A stretch of DNA of 64,000 bases, from the NCBI GenBank assembly GCA_964390805.1, contig CAYMKL010000021.1:1-64000 (forward strand). Direction: 5' to 3'. The notes below the pieces were generated by a model, which worked only from the letters and a program-made list of their open reading frames with translations, had not been told where the DNA came from and did no database searches. Below, in pieces: positions 8,122 to 19,000 of the stretch (within the stretch, counting starts at the first letter, position 1; every line of letters begins with the position of its first letter). The position numbers and the translations under genes were made by a program. Source of the stretch: CAYMKL01 sp964390805 (lineage in GTDB: Bacteria; Chloroflexota; Anaerolineae; VGOG01).

Positions 8122-8433
8122 TCATTGATCTGGTGACCCGCTTGCCTTCAGGTACGGCTTCCGGAAGCAGGCAGAGACCAGACACAAGCTTTGTGCTTGG
8201 GGGAGACAACGGCGGATGTGCCAGAGGGCCGTGGAGAGGGAGCGGCGCGCCTTGCGCTCTGGCCGGTCGCCCCAGAAGAGACCGACCAACCGATCTCGGG
8301 GCTGGGGTCGCTGTCGGTGGAGGATCAGGTAGGCCAGCAGAGACTGAGATTTGAGAGTGGGGGGCTTGAGTAGTGGTTGGTTATCATAGCGGATGTCCAG
8401 TGTGCCCAGAAAGTGCAACCGTAAGGCAGACAC
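8122..8433 (-). pseudogene. Truncated BTAD-family regulator (N-terminal DNA-binding domain only)
   Basis: A GTG start at 8433 behind GGAGG opens a frame that matches the first ~78 residues of the full-length regulators at 20488 and 27040 (LRLHFLGTLDIRYDNQ, RPERKARRSLSTALWHIRR). After RRCLP it diverges and stops at 103 aa. Only the OmpR-like winged-helix segment remains; the BTAD, STAND ATPase and repeat regions are gone. The promoter and ribosome site are intact, so a DNA-binding fragment could still be made, which might act as a competitor of its relatives. The simplest reading is a deletion remnant. Confidence 0.75.
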
Positions 8434-8514
8434 TGCCAGACCTCCTTCGAAACCTGCCTAGCGTGGTATTCTTACATCGTGCCTCAAGGTGAGACGATCA
8501 TCATCGCTTGATAT

Positions 8515-8542
8515 AGTATAGCAGATTTCGGCCTTTTGGCAA
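8515..8542 (-). promoter_or_regulatory. Regulator-type promoter (TTGCCA-16-TATACT)
   Basis: TTGCCA at 8537-8542 and TATACT at 8515-8520 on the minus strand, 16 bp apart. The -35 is part of the dyad GCCAAAAGGC. Identical layouts precede the regulators at 20488, 27040 and 43345. Confidence 0.7.
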
Positions 8543-8545
8543 GAG

Positions 8546-8579
8546 AAGAGGCCACCAGGTCAACGAGCGGTGGCCTCTT
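8546..8579 (-). terminator. Terminator of small WRGRIEHVQ gene B
   Basis: AAGAGGCCACC pairs with GGTGGCCTCTT. It abuts the -35 of the following regulator promoter, so the two genes are transcriptionally separated by very little DNA. Confidence 0.7.
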
Positions 8580-8615
8580 TGTGTATATCAAACCTCGGCT
8601 CAATGCCATCCACGT

Positions 8616-8831
8616 TCACTTCTCCTTCCTTGCGGGTTGGCGCTCATCGTTCCCCATAACACCAATGCGGCGGACAAACTCCAGCATCCCATCCACGTCA
8701 AGGAACGCGGCACTCTCCCCGCTCTGCACGTGCTCAATCTGACCGCGCCAGCGGGACCCGGCGGCCGACCACTCTTGCCAGAAGCGGACAACGAAGGTGC
8801 TGATTGGGAGAACTGGGGATGGTTCAGCCAT
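8616..8831 (-). CDS. Small WRGRIEHVQ protein, copy B
   Basis: A 71-aa paralog of copy A (STFVVRFWQEW, WRGQIEHVQ, LDVDGMLEFVRRIGV). The ATG at 8831 has GGAGG 8 nt upstream. It lies between the response regulator gene and the truncated BTAD regulator. Unlike copies C, D and E it lacks the GACCCTTCGGGTTT hairpin immediately upstream. Function unknown; see the finding on this family. Confidence 0.7.
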   Translation of the reverse strand: MAEPSPVLPISTFVVRFWQEWSAAGSRWRGQIEHVQSGESAAFLDVDGMLEFVRRIGVMGNDERQPARKEK

Positions 8832-8903
8832 GCGGGATTCCTCCTCCGGGCGGATCCTGGTGATTTCAAAGCATGGGGGCCTAGGGTGGTTCCGATTCGC
8901 AGA

Positions 8904-9656
8904 CTACGCGGCATCCGCCAGCCACTCAGCGGTATCCACAAGGCGGTAGCCATAGCCACGAACGGTATGAATGTAGCGAGGCGCTGAAGGATCATCTTCC
9001 AGTTTCCCTCGCAGCCAGCAGATGTGTACGTCCAACGTGTGGGTATCACCGATCCAGCCTTCCCCCCACGCTTGATCGAACAAATCCTGGCGCGGAATGG
9101 CCTTACCATCGTTTTCCATCAGCACGCACAAAAGATCGTACTCTCGCGGCGACAGTTCGATCAGCCGGCCGGCTCGCCACACCTGGTGGACGCCGCGGTC
9201 CAGCACGATGTCGCCCACCACGATCCGGTCGCTCGGTGGGGATGTCTGGTGGCGGTCCAGTTCGCGACGGCCAAGCAGTGTCCGCATCCGGGCCACAAGC
9301 TCCTGGAAGCTGAAGGGCTTGACGACGTAATCATCGGCGCTGATTCCCAGGCCCTTGACACGATCCGTCTCATGATGCCAGGCACTGAGCATGATGATGG
9401 GCACGACCGACTCCTGCCGCAGGGTGCGGCACACGGCAAAGCCGTCCATCTGCGGCAGCATCGCGTCTAGCAAGACGAGGTCGGGCTGAGCGGCACGCGC
9501 ATACTCCAGGCCCTGTTGACCGTCCGTGGCGTGAAGCGCCCGAAAGCCGTGGTCTTGGAGGCCGATGGTCAAGGGTACGGCAGAACTCACGTCATTTTCG
9601 ATCAGAAGGATTGTGGCCTGCACTGAGCCGTGTCGAAGTGTTGGTCTATTCAGCAT
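8904..9656 (-). CDS. OmpR/PhoB-family response regulator (orphan)
   Basis: A 250-aa two-domain response regulator. The receiver domain (about 15-130) has the phospho-acceptor Asp in LVLLDAMLPQMDG and the conserved Lys in VVKPFSFQEL. The C-terminal winged helix (about 150-242) has the usual ELSPREYDLLCVL and HIRTVRGYGYRL-like ending (YIHTVRGYGYRLVD). The ATG at 9656 overlaps the stop codon of the upstream dockerin gene by 7 nt (ATGCTGA), which suggests translational coupling. No histidine kinase is adjacent; the only kinase in the window is at 50513. It may be phosphorylated by a distant kinase. Confidence 0.9.
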   Translation of the reverse strand: MLNRPTLRHGSVQATILLIENDVSSAVPLTIGLQDHGFRALHATDGQQGLEYARAAQPDLVLLDAMLPQMDGFAVCRTLRQESVVPIIMLSAWHHETDRVKGLGISADDYVVKPFSFQELVARMRTLLGRRELDRHQTSPPSDRIVVGDIVLDRGVHQVWRAGRLIELSPREYDLLCVLMENDGKAIPRQDLFDQAWGEGWIGDTHTLDVHICWLRGKLEDDPSAPRYIHTVRGYGYRLVDTAEWLADAA

Positions 9657-10105
9657 GATCCTTCTCCCCACTGCGCTACCACCAGCATGATGTCTACGAC
9701 GTCAATGTCACAGTCGTCATCCAGGTCGTAGTAGGCATCATAGCACTCATCCCCACAGCGGCAGCGCCAGCGACTGGCTACCTGCATGACGTCGGACATG
9801 TTCACCACCCCGTTGTCGTCCAGGTCGTGGAGCACGGCACAGCGGTGGAAGCCGCCTTGCAGGGTGTAGTCTCCGCCGCTGAGGATGCCGGCATCGAGTT
9901 GCCCCACCGCGCCGTTGAGGGTATACCCTCCGCCGCTGCACTCGCCCCCGCCATTATCCACACTGGACCAGGAGAGGTCATAGCCTGTACTGAGCGAGGT
10001 CGAAGTGCCACCGCCGGACTGAGCAGAGGCAACGGTGACCAGCAGGAGCAGGGCCACCAGGGGCAGGACAGCCTGTCTGAGTCGTTGCATGTTTATGTGT
10101 TCCAT
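9650..10105 (-). CDS. Small secreted dockerin-type protein
   Basis: A 151-aa protein with a signal peptide (VLPLVALLLLVTVASA) and two Ca-binding dockerin-like segments near the C-terminus: DLDDNGVVNMSDVMQVASRW (about 94-113) and DLDDDCDIDVVDIMLVVAQW (about 127-146). The middle (GGYTLNGAVGQLDAG, GGDYTLQGGFH) resembles the repeated beta strands of surface proteins. The ATG at 10105 follows GGAGGAG. Its start region overlaps the 3' end of a broken beta-helix gene (10093-10479), so its current position may be the result of a deletion. Several cysteines suggest disulfides outside the cell. Confidence 0.75.
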   Translation of the reverse strand: MEHINMQRLRQAVLPLVALLLLVTVASAQSGGGTSTSLSTGYDLSWSSVDNGGGECSGGGYTLNGAVGQLDAGILSGGDYTLQGGFHRCAVLHDLDDNGVVNMSDVMQVASRWRCRCGDECYDAYYDLDDDCDIDVVDIMLVVAQWGEGSC

Positions 10106-10479
10106 GTTGCATCTCCTCCACCTATGATACCGCTATCATTGATGTGTATGGATTGGTTGACCCAATAGGATCCAGGGGGAACAAACACTGTCCCGCCATT
10201 GGCCGATACAACATCAATCGCTGCCTGAATCGCCGCCCAATCGATTTCGTCATCCAGACTCGTAGCATGTGGGTAGATGGCTTGCGCTTCTGCCAGTGTG
10301 GCGTAACGCTAACTGAGTGGATGCGAGTCCCCGTTACCAATTGCGCCATAGTCCTTGACATTGACCACGCCGAGAACACCTCGTAGGGTTCCGTCCTCGC
10401 GATGGGCTACGCGTAGGAACTCGTTCAGCATAGCGCCCCACGTGCCTTCGTCGCTACCAGGTATAGGTAAGCGTGCCAT
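10093..10479 (-). pseudogene. Broken paralog of the beta-helix protein gene (N-terminal part)
   Basis: Starts MARLPIPGSDEGTWGAMLN behind AGGAGG and matches the start of the gene at 12545 through VVNVKDYGAIGNG. An in-frame TAG follows SHPLS, after which the same frame continues AIQAAIDVVSANGG, TVFVPPGSYWV, the N-terminal turn of pectate-lyase-like right-handed helices. It then runs out inside the start of the dockerin gene. The helical body is missing. Confidence 0.75.
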
Positions 10480-10530
10480 GTTAGTCTCCTCCTTTGTGCA
10501 TTATATGATGGATAGATGCTGCAACCTTGT

Positions 10531-10645
10531 CTACGAACACGTCTCTCCCCAGTGTACCACCGCCATCATGATATCCACCACGGTGATGATTCCATCCCGA
10601 TCCAGGCCGAACCGTGATATCCAATCAGGGTCTCCCTCTCGCAGG
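10531..10645 (-). pseudogene. Dockerin fragment (C-terminal remnant)
   Basis: One frame reads GDPDWISRFGLDRDGIIT and VVDIMMAVVHWGETCS to a TAG at 10531. It is nearly identical to the end of the protein at 12595, but has no start or signal peptide. It lies directly before the broken beta-helix gene, mirroring the intact pair at 12595/12545, so the two pairs are a local duplication. Confidence 0.7.
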
Positions 10646-10669
10646 AAGCGAAGCGGCACAAGCGATGAG

Positions 10670-12545
10670 CTATGCAGCTACCAGGTTGTCCTGGATGATC
10701 ACGCCATCCCCGTAGCCCGTCAGCACTGGCTCAATGTCGTAGTCACACTCACGGAAGTAATTCCCGTGGATCCACATGCGATGTGGACCAATAGCGGGAA
10801 GCGCACTACTCCTGGACCAAATGCCACAATAGAGACCGGATAGTTGATTATTGGCAATCACCAACCCATTGACAGGGTAGCCACTGCTTCCGTCACACCA
10901 AATGCTGATCCCTCGCAGGCCACTCACCTCGGATTCACCACAGTATATCGAGTTCCCCTCGACAACACAATCCTCAATGCCACTGGAATCAATCAACGCG
11001 AGTGCGATGCCGTCCCGCTGCGCCGTGTCGGTTTCCGGTGGGCGCAAGTAGATGACATTCCCAGCCACCACTGTACGCACCCATGCACCCCAGAGCTTGA
11101 TACCAAGCTTAACCTCGCGCAGGATATTCCCGCTGATCAAGTGACCACCGATACCATGATCAGTAACCTTGATTCCCGAGTGCAGACTTTCGATGTAGTT
11201 GTTCACAATCATCATGTCGCCGTTATAGGTCCTGATCCCTACCAAGTCTTTTCCCAACCTGTAGATGTTTAGCGTTTCATCTCCTACGATCACAATGTAT
11301 GTGTGGCCCTGATCTGTATCGTCTATTTGCCATCGGCTGCCTTCCACTTCCTCTTCAATGGTGACGTTCTCCGAAAGGGAGATCCCGTGGTCTTCAAACG
11401 CCTGCCGAAACCCTTCCGAAAGAACCCCCAGTTCTAAATCACTTTGGAACTCCAACCCGACGCTAAACAAGAACCCCAACCTTATATCCTCCCGAATCAT
11501 GTTTTCACAAATGCGAATCGCGTAACTTCGAGGAGAGTCTTCCCCCGGGGGGGGGGGAACCATCGCGATTGGTCCCCTTGACCGTGATCACGCCTTCGTT
11601 TCCTCCTGCGTTCACGAGCGTGTTGTGACTGACTTCGGAATAACGCGCTTTTAGGTAGATCCCTTCCGCGCCCGATCCTCCGCCATTCTGCACTTTCTCG
11701 ATATGGTTGTGGGTAACGATGATCTCACGACCAGCAGCGATCACACCATGAATATCCGTTCCTTCAAGCTCAGACACAAGATTCGTACACACATTGTGGC
11801 TGATGATTGCCTTCTTCCACTCATCATCATAGTCATCATCAAATCCTCGATTTGTATCCCCGACCTGAATCGCAGTCTTCCTACAGTCTGAGATACGATT
11901 TCCCACGATCATTGCTGTATCGAACCCAGAGCGCACAGAGATAGCGACCCAATCGGAGTTTTCGACCACGCAGTTCTCAACACTGACATAGCTGATTCTA
12001 TGAGTGTCTGGCTCTGCACCCCAAGCATCGATCGCATTATAAATCGAATTGAATGCGCAGTTTCGCACAGAAAGCTGGTCGATAGGTGAAGTGTGGCTCG
12101 TAACAATAGTGCGCCCCCAATTCTCGAACGACAGGCCATCAACAACGACACGTACCGTATCAGAACCAACAGACTCCCTGATGTTCAGAAAATGGTTCTC
12201 GGGCAAATCGGCCAGACCTGGCCCAATAAGTGTCACCGTTCCCTCGTGCGCAAGAAGCGTAAGAGACTTCTCAACAATATGTGTAGACCAGCCACCGAGA
12301 GAATACGTACCAGGCGGAAAGAATACGACACACCTAGACCCCTCTGACTCTGTGCAGGTGATGGCCTCCTGGATCGCTGCCGAGTCATTCGTTGTGCCGT
12401 CACCAACTGCCCCAAAATCCTTGACATTGACTACGCCGATAACACCTCGAAGGCTGCCATCTTCGTGATGGGACACGCGCAAGAACTCGTTTAGCAGAGT
12501 GCCCCATGTGCCTTCGTCGCTACCAGGTACAGGTAAACGTGCCAT
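10670..12545 (-). pseudogene. Right-handed beta-helix (pectate-lyase-like) protein, split by a frameshift in a C11 tract
   Basis: Two overlapping frames together encode one protein of about 625 aa. The first (from ATG 12545, AGGAGG upstream) begins MARLPVPGSDEGTWG, then VKDFGAVGDGTTNDSAAIQ and FFPPGTYSLGG, the Pectate_lyase_3 start, followed by helix rungs (ENCVVENSDWVAISV, VSHNTLVNAGG). It leaves frame at 11541-11551, a run of 11 C on the coding strand next to GGGGG. The second frame (to 10670) continues the rungs (RTYNGDMMIVNNYIES, GNVIYLRPP). Ten or thirteen C would restore a single frame. This may be a mutation, a phase-variable tract or a sequencing error. Confidence 0.8.
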
Positions 12546-12594
12546 GTTAGTCTCCTCCTTGTTCACTATGAGTAGATAGGTGCTGTAATCTTAT

Positions 12595-12975
12595 TTACGA
12601 ACACGTCTCTCCCCAGTGTACCACCGCCATCATGATGTCCACGACGGTGATGATTCCATCGCCGTTGAGGTCGTAGCGAGGATCCCAGTCAGGATCCTCG
12701 TCCGTCATGCGCCAGTGGCTGGCGATGGCCATGATGTCTTGGATGTCTACGATGCCGTCGGGGACCTCGGGGAACACGTCTCCGATCGGGACACAGTAGC
12801 CGGAGTAGCAGCCCTGGCCATATAGGCCACTGCCGTAGGCCGTACCCGGGCAAGGAGCCCGAAGAACGGCTGGGATGGTCAGGAGCTTGGCCTGAAAACT
12901 GGCCATCAAGACCGATAGCTGAAGATTCAGCTTCAGAAAAGCGCGTCGGGTCATGATGCGGTTAAACAGAGACAT
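12595..12975 (-). CDS. Tat-exported dockerin-type protein
   Basis: A 126-aa protein whose N-terminus carries a twin-arginine signal (MTRRAFLKLNLQLSVLMAS), implying export in folded form. The C-terminal half holds two dockerin-like segments, DGIVDIQDIMAIASHW and DLNGDGIITVVDIMMAVVHW. Between them and the signal is a short Cys/Gly/Tyr-rich stretch. AAGGAG precedes the ATG at 12975; an internal ATG at 12954 would start exactly at the twin-arginine motif. The beta-helix gene follows by 49 bp, so the two are probably one transcript and might act together, for example through assembly outside the cell. Confidence 0.75.
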   Translation of the reverse strand: MSLFNRIMTRRAFLKLNLQLSVLMASFQAKLLTIPAVLRAPCPGTAYGSGLYGQGCYSGYCVPIGDVFPEVPDGIVDIQDIMAIASHWRMTDEDPDWDPRYDLNGDGIITVVDIMMAVVHWGETCS

Positions 12976-13092
12976 GGGTTATTCTCCTTTTCAGAGCATG
13001 GATAGGCAATGGGTAACCCTTCACGGTGACCTCGGAAGTCTGTCAGGCCGGCCCGACTTCATCCACACGCCACCATCTGCACCCAATACCGA

Positions 13093-16000
13093 CTAGGTAT
13101 GCCACCGCGCGGCAACCAACAGTACATCCTGCACGTCGATGTCGCCGTCCCGGTCCATGTCGTGGCGATTGCTGAAGCCATCCTGACTGTTGTTGCTGCC
13201 CCAGCGTGCTACCACTTCCATGATGTCTACAACAGTGACCCGGTCATCACTGTTGACATCGAAGTAGGCCCTACTGTTGGTGATCGTCACGGTTACAGAC
13301 GCTTTAACGGTACTCCCCAACTCATCACTGGTGAATGTCAGGGTACCGGTGTGGACCCCGTCGTTGAGTTCAAATGCCTGCACCAGAATGGTAGGGCCGG
13401 CCGGCGTGGAGCCGGTCGCGGCGCTGGCTCCCAGCCATTTTACGTCGGCCGTCAGTGTCCAAGTGACGGGTGCACGACTGGCCACAAAGATCTGCTGCTG
13501 GGGAAGCGGTGTGCGTACCGATAGATCGGCGTCAAAGACCAGGGCCGTGGGGGCTACAGACAACTCGTCGGGCGGCAAGGGCTGATCGATCGTTAATGGA
13601 TCGGTACCCTCAACGATCTCGTCAGCGTCGCTGCGGCCATCCCCATCGCTGTCGGAATTGTTGGGATCCAGGCCACGTTTGCGCTCCATGATCAGCGGCA
13701 GTCCGTCCTGGTCAGCATCGCTGTAGACATCTCTCTCGTTCAACGGGTTGAGTCCGTCGGCGAGCTCCTCGTCATCGGGGATGCCATCGTAGTCGTAATC
13801 GCCCTCGACCGTTACAGCGACGGTGGTACTGGCAGTCAGTCCAGCGCTGTTCTCCGCTTCAAGAGTCAAGATGTGGGTGCCAACGCTGAGGAAGACGCCC
13901 AGCTCAGATCCGGTTCCCAGCTCGCCGTCCCGGTTGCTGCTCCAGCGCAGGTTGGCGTCAGCCACGGCGCCATCTTGATTGTCATCGGCGCCGCCGGAGA
14001 GCATGATGCGCTGCCCCTCTAGGAAAGTTCGGCCATCTGTTGGCTGTCCGATGTAGGGCCTGGGCGGTTGGCTGACCACTTGAAACGCCTCTGAGATGGC
14101 GCTGCCGCTGTTGAATCCGTCGCTGGCTGTCACCCGAAAGCGGGCGTTGATAGCGCCGGCAAGCTGATACACCGGCACCTCCACTGTACCGCTGCTGCTG
14201 CTGAAGGCCACCGGCGTCCAGGTGACACCGTCGTCCGCCGAGTAGTCGATCACAATCTCCAGGGGATCGCCATCCTTGTCGTTGGCCGTCCAGGTGACAG
14301 GGATGGTACCGCTTTGGTAGCCGCCGCCGGTTGGACTGCTGATGGCGACGCCGGGCACGGCATCCCCGGCACTGAAGGTATCCAGCGCCGTGTCGTTGTG
14401 ACGCAATTCGATGCGGGTCACGTCGTCCTGGCGCAGTATCGTCGTGGCGAAGAAGCCGGTGTCGTGCTCCACCACCGTGGCGCTGTCGTATGGCGTAGCG
14501 CTGAAGACGGGAAAAATGCCGGTGCGCGCCAGTTCAGCGCCGACCTTGTTCAGTTGTACCAACCAATAGCCGGTGGCAAAACTGGCGTCGAGAGGAGCAT
14601 CCGCACCCAGCACTTCCACCCGGTACAGTTCGCCGGTGTCGGCGGCCTTGTTGACCGTGCCAGAGACATAGAGCCGCTGCCCCGGCATGGGGCGCGGTGA
14701 GGGAATGTCGCCGGCATCCGCCGTGGTCGAGGTTGCTGCGTTCAGTGTCGTCGCGGCCAATCCTCCACCGGGTGAGAGATCGTCGATGAACCCTCGCACA
14801 AAAGATGTGCCAAATTCTATAAGAACGGCCGGCACATCAACTGGCTCGTAGAAGACATTGTCATTCTCACGTTCGCAAGCGTAGCTCATGATGGCCTTGC
14901 CGCGGTGGGTAGCTTCGTCAGCCGGGTTTCCAGCCACGTCCATCCAAAGCTGCCCACGAAACTGCTCTCCTGTAATAGGGTTGACCACTGGCTCCGTTAC
15001 GCCCGGCTGGCGATAGAGGGTCCTGTCCGCGTTATAAGACGCACCGGCGTCGTCGCACCAGCCGCCATCCAGTTCGTCGGTCAACGAATGGCTAGGGTTG
15101 TCGGTATCGAAGGGAGCTGAATCGAAACCGTTGGGGGCATAAGGTTTCACGAGGCTCATGATGTGACCAAATTCGTGGCCGAACAGCTCGCTTATCTGAG
15201 CATCGTCGCCATTTGCCCAACCTACATAGAGCGGAATCTCCAGATGGCAACCTTCGAAGTCTCCTACAAAACCAAACGTAAAGATGTGCGCAAGGGCACT
15301 GCCTATGTCACACAGCAAGTCTAGTGGATCCAACAACAGCAGATTGAGTAGTTGGCTGAGATCAGGCCAGAAAGCCATGCCGGGCACGCCTGTCGCCACC
15401 CGGTCATCGACGACCCCAAAGGCAATCAACGCGTCTGGGTCGTGGCGGTCGTTCCACTGGCGACGTGCCCGATCCATATCGTGGGACGTTGTGTAGAGCT
15501 CCCACGCGTTGCCCAGGTCAACCGACCCGCTCCGGGTCAATACGACATCCGACCACGCAAACTCCACCTGACCCGTGGGCATGATACGCCGCTCTAGCTC
15601 GTCCAGGCCGCTCCACACATGGTTCTGCATGGCAACAAAATCGGCCAGCGAGTAGCCTTCCTGCATGATGGGCACCAGCAGCACCCGCATCACGAGGTCC
15701 GGCCAAAAGAAGGCAGTACTGGTAGACTCCGCCACGAGATAGCCACGGTGCCTCAGCTCAGTGTGCACCTGCAACTCAGAGCCGAGGAAGCCGAGGAAAT
15801 CGCCTACCTCAGGCGTCAGAGAGATGTTGAGGCTATTGACTACATCTCGAAGCAGCACGTCTGTCAGCGCCCCCGAGGAGGGCACCGGGTCAGCATCGGG
15901 ATAGCGGATTTCGTAGGAGCGACTTTCGCCACTATCAGGATTAGTAAAGGTAACCTCCACTGTATCCACTTCCAGCCGATCCCCAGAGCGCGGCGCCACG

Positions 16001-19000
16001 TCGTGGATCAGGTAATGCTGAATCAGGGTCGGGCGGTTGGCCACCAGGCCATAGCTTTCTATTCCTTGGTTGAGGATGACGGTTTCCAAGGTCAGGCCAA
16101 TGTAGCGGAACTGACTGATGCTCGACGCCGTATAGCTCCCACTACCACAGGGATTAGTCACCCGCACGAGCCCCTCACCATCGCCGGATTGGATGAGTGC
16201 CTGGAGATGGGTGGGGCCGCGATAGTATTCGTAGAGTCGGAACGGTCCGCCACCCAGGGATACAGTGGCAAGAGGGTCGAAGTTGCTGCCGTGGATATCG
16301 ACCAGCACGCCGTCGTTGCCGCCAGTGGGCGAGAAGCTGCTGATCACCGGCTCGGCGCAGAAGGCCGGCGAATCACCGCCACTGAGAGTCACACGCCGAC
16401 CGCCTACGCTGACAGATACGTCGCCGCTGATGTTGTTGTCGTTGAGCACCACGCTTATCTCGTCACCTGATACACTCACCACGTCCACCGACGTGCTACC
16501 GATGGTAACATCCACATCGGCCGAGTTGGAGCCAAACCCACCGCCGTTAACCGTGATCTCGTCGCCCGAGCTGCCGTGATCCGGCGATATGCCCGTGATG
16601 GTAGGTATGACGTCCGCCAGAGGCGGCAGGTAGGTGCCCCTTACACTGATACCGGTGTTTGGTGCATGGCTGAACCAGACCCGGTCGGCACCGTCGGCAG
16701 CGTTGTCACTGATGGTGGAATAACTGAGGCCCGAGTTGGTCCAGTAATAGCCCTGCCAGCCGCCTTCCGTGCGCACGGCGCTGCCGGCCCACAAGCGCCC
16801 CAACTCGTCCACAGTCAGGGGCAGGTTGGCGGGACCGACCGGAGGGTCTTCATCGCTGAAGCTGCTGCCGTCGTAGACGTTGAGGCTGCCATCCGTGCTG
16901 ATGGCGAGTTGGCCGTCACCCAGTTGCGCCAGGTCTTGAATCGCAGTGTCGGCCAGGCCATGGGCTGTGGTGAAGATCACCCAGTCTCCGTCTCGGAGAC
17001 GGGCCAGGCCATCCGCAGTGCCGATCCAGAGGCTGTTGTCCCGATCCACCAGGAGTGCTTTGACCGTGTCGTCGGGCAGGTCCGAGTTAGCGCTGGTGAA
17101 CGTAGCGACGAAGCGCTCCCGGTCGAAGAGCGTCAGGCCGCCCGCGCCGCCGATCCAGATGCGGCCGTCCTGGTCCTCGGCCAGGGCGTAGATTCGACCT
17201 GCTGGTGGCGTGCCCTCGACAGTCGTCAGCATGTCCCAGCCGGTGGGGGTGTACAGGCGCACGTCGGTGTCCGTTCCCACCCAGATACGTCCCCGGCTGT
17301 CGCCCAGCACGGATCGGACGCGAACACCGCTGCGGTCGTCCCAGCTCTGGCCGTCGGGCATCAGCACATGCAGGCTGTTACTGGTGGCCAGGAAAGCCCG
17401 GCCGCGCACGGTCCACACACCCTGGATCACTTTCTGGTCCAGATCATTGCTTTCGTCCAACTGCTGCCAGCGCTGGGCCACAGTCACCAATTGACCGTCG
17501 CCCTTGCCCGCCCACACCCGTTCGTCGGCGGCACCCACAGCGGTGAACCCACTGTCCCACAGCGTGCTAGAATCGTCCAGCGTGCTGCTGCCCACCGGCG
17601 TGTTTAGCCAGTTGTATTCCTCGTTGCGCGTCACATCGGAAGAGGCACCGGTGACCTCATAGACTGAGAGGCCACCACTTTGCCCCGACTGTGACACAAT
17701 GGAAACCCAAATCCGGCCATCGGCGTCCACGTCCACGGCGGTGGCTGCGGTGCCAATGAGCGCTTCTATCCGGTTGCCAGCACCAGGGATGGTGGCTGGT
17801 GGAATGCGACAGACGCCGCCCGGTGCGAACTCGGACGCTTGTGCAACCAGCCACCAATCGCCGTTGGGACCAAAGGCTAAATCATCCGGGATTACACCAC
17901 ACGGGTAACCGTAGTCAGTTTCAGAGGTAGAACCATAATCATTATACGTCATGCGGTGCAGAGTGTCGTTGACAATCAACCATAGATCTCCGGAGGCACG
18001 GTGAGCCAAGGCCTTCACCCAACTGCCCGAAAAGTCGGTCGTCCACTGGTAGTCATAGGGGTAAGTCGAAGAGCGGGCTCGCCACCTCAGCCCTTGGGCG
18101 ATGGTGCCGAAGAAGGGGGCACCATCGGGGTCAGTGTAGCCAGGCTTCACGTCTACGGCATACACTGTGTTGGTACCCAGCACGGAACTGCCATAGGTCG
18201 TTATGGTACCTCCGTCACCGAGCTTGCCGCCGGCGTCGTTTGTAGCCATCCACACGTGGTCGTTGGCAGCGTCATAGCGCACGTCGTTGACACGGGCACT
18301 GCCAAGTATGCCGGCAGTGTAGTGGTAGCGCGTCCCGTACTCATCGTAGCGCCATGCGCCGTCGTCGTCAGTTGCCACCAAGACCCGCCGCTCGTCACCG
18401 TCAATTGCCGTCACATTGTCGCCAACCGGTGTGGGGAAATCCCAGCGACCCAGGGGCACGGGCGGGCCGTCTCCCAACGGAATGCGCCACATACTCGTGG
18501 TAGGGGCGCCGGAGGGCTCCGCACCGCCCATGAGCACGGCCTGGCGGTTGCGGTGGCTGTAGATGACACTGGCGTAGATACGTTCTTCCAACCCGATGGA
18601 CGTCTCCCACAGTTGGCCTGTTACCGGGTCGAAGACCATCACGCGCTCCGAACCACTGCCGCCCAACAGGTAGATAAGGTGGCTGATTGGGTCCTCGACC
18701 GCTGCCAGGCCGTATGTGGCCATGGGCAATCGCGCGGTGCCAACTTCGTTCACTGAGCCGTTGAGCCCATCGGGCTGCAACGCAACCTCGTAAATCGTAT
18801 CGGTTGCCGCCCCAGAGCCGTCCAGGCCGCCGAAGTAGTAGATCTTGCCGGTGGCCGATGAGTAGGCTGCAGCCATATCGGAGCGAGGGTCCGGGAGATC
18901 GACTCCCAACGGTCCCGCTACCGTCTCAGTCGTGGGATCGAAGACAGTGATGGTGGCCAACCTAGTGCTTCCGCTGCGACCGCCAAGCACGACGATCTTG

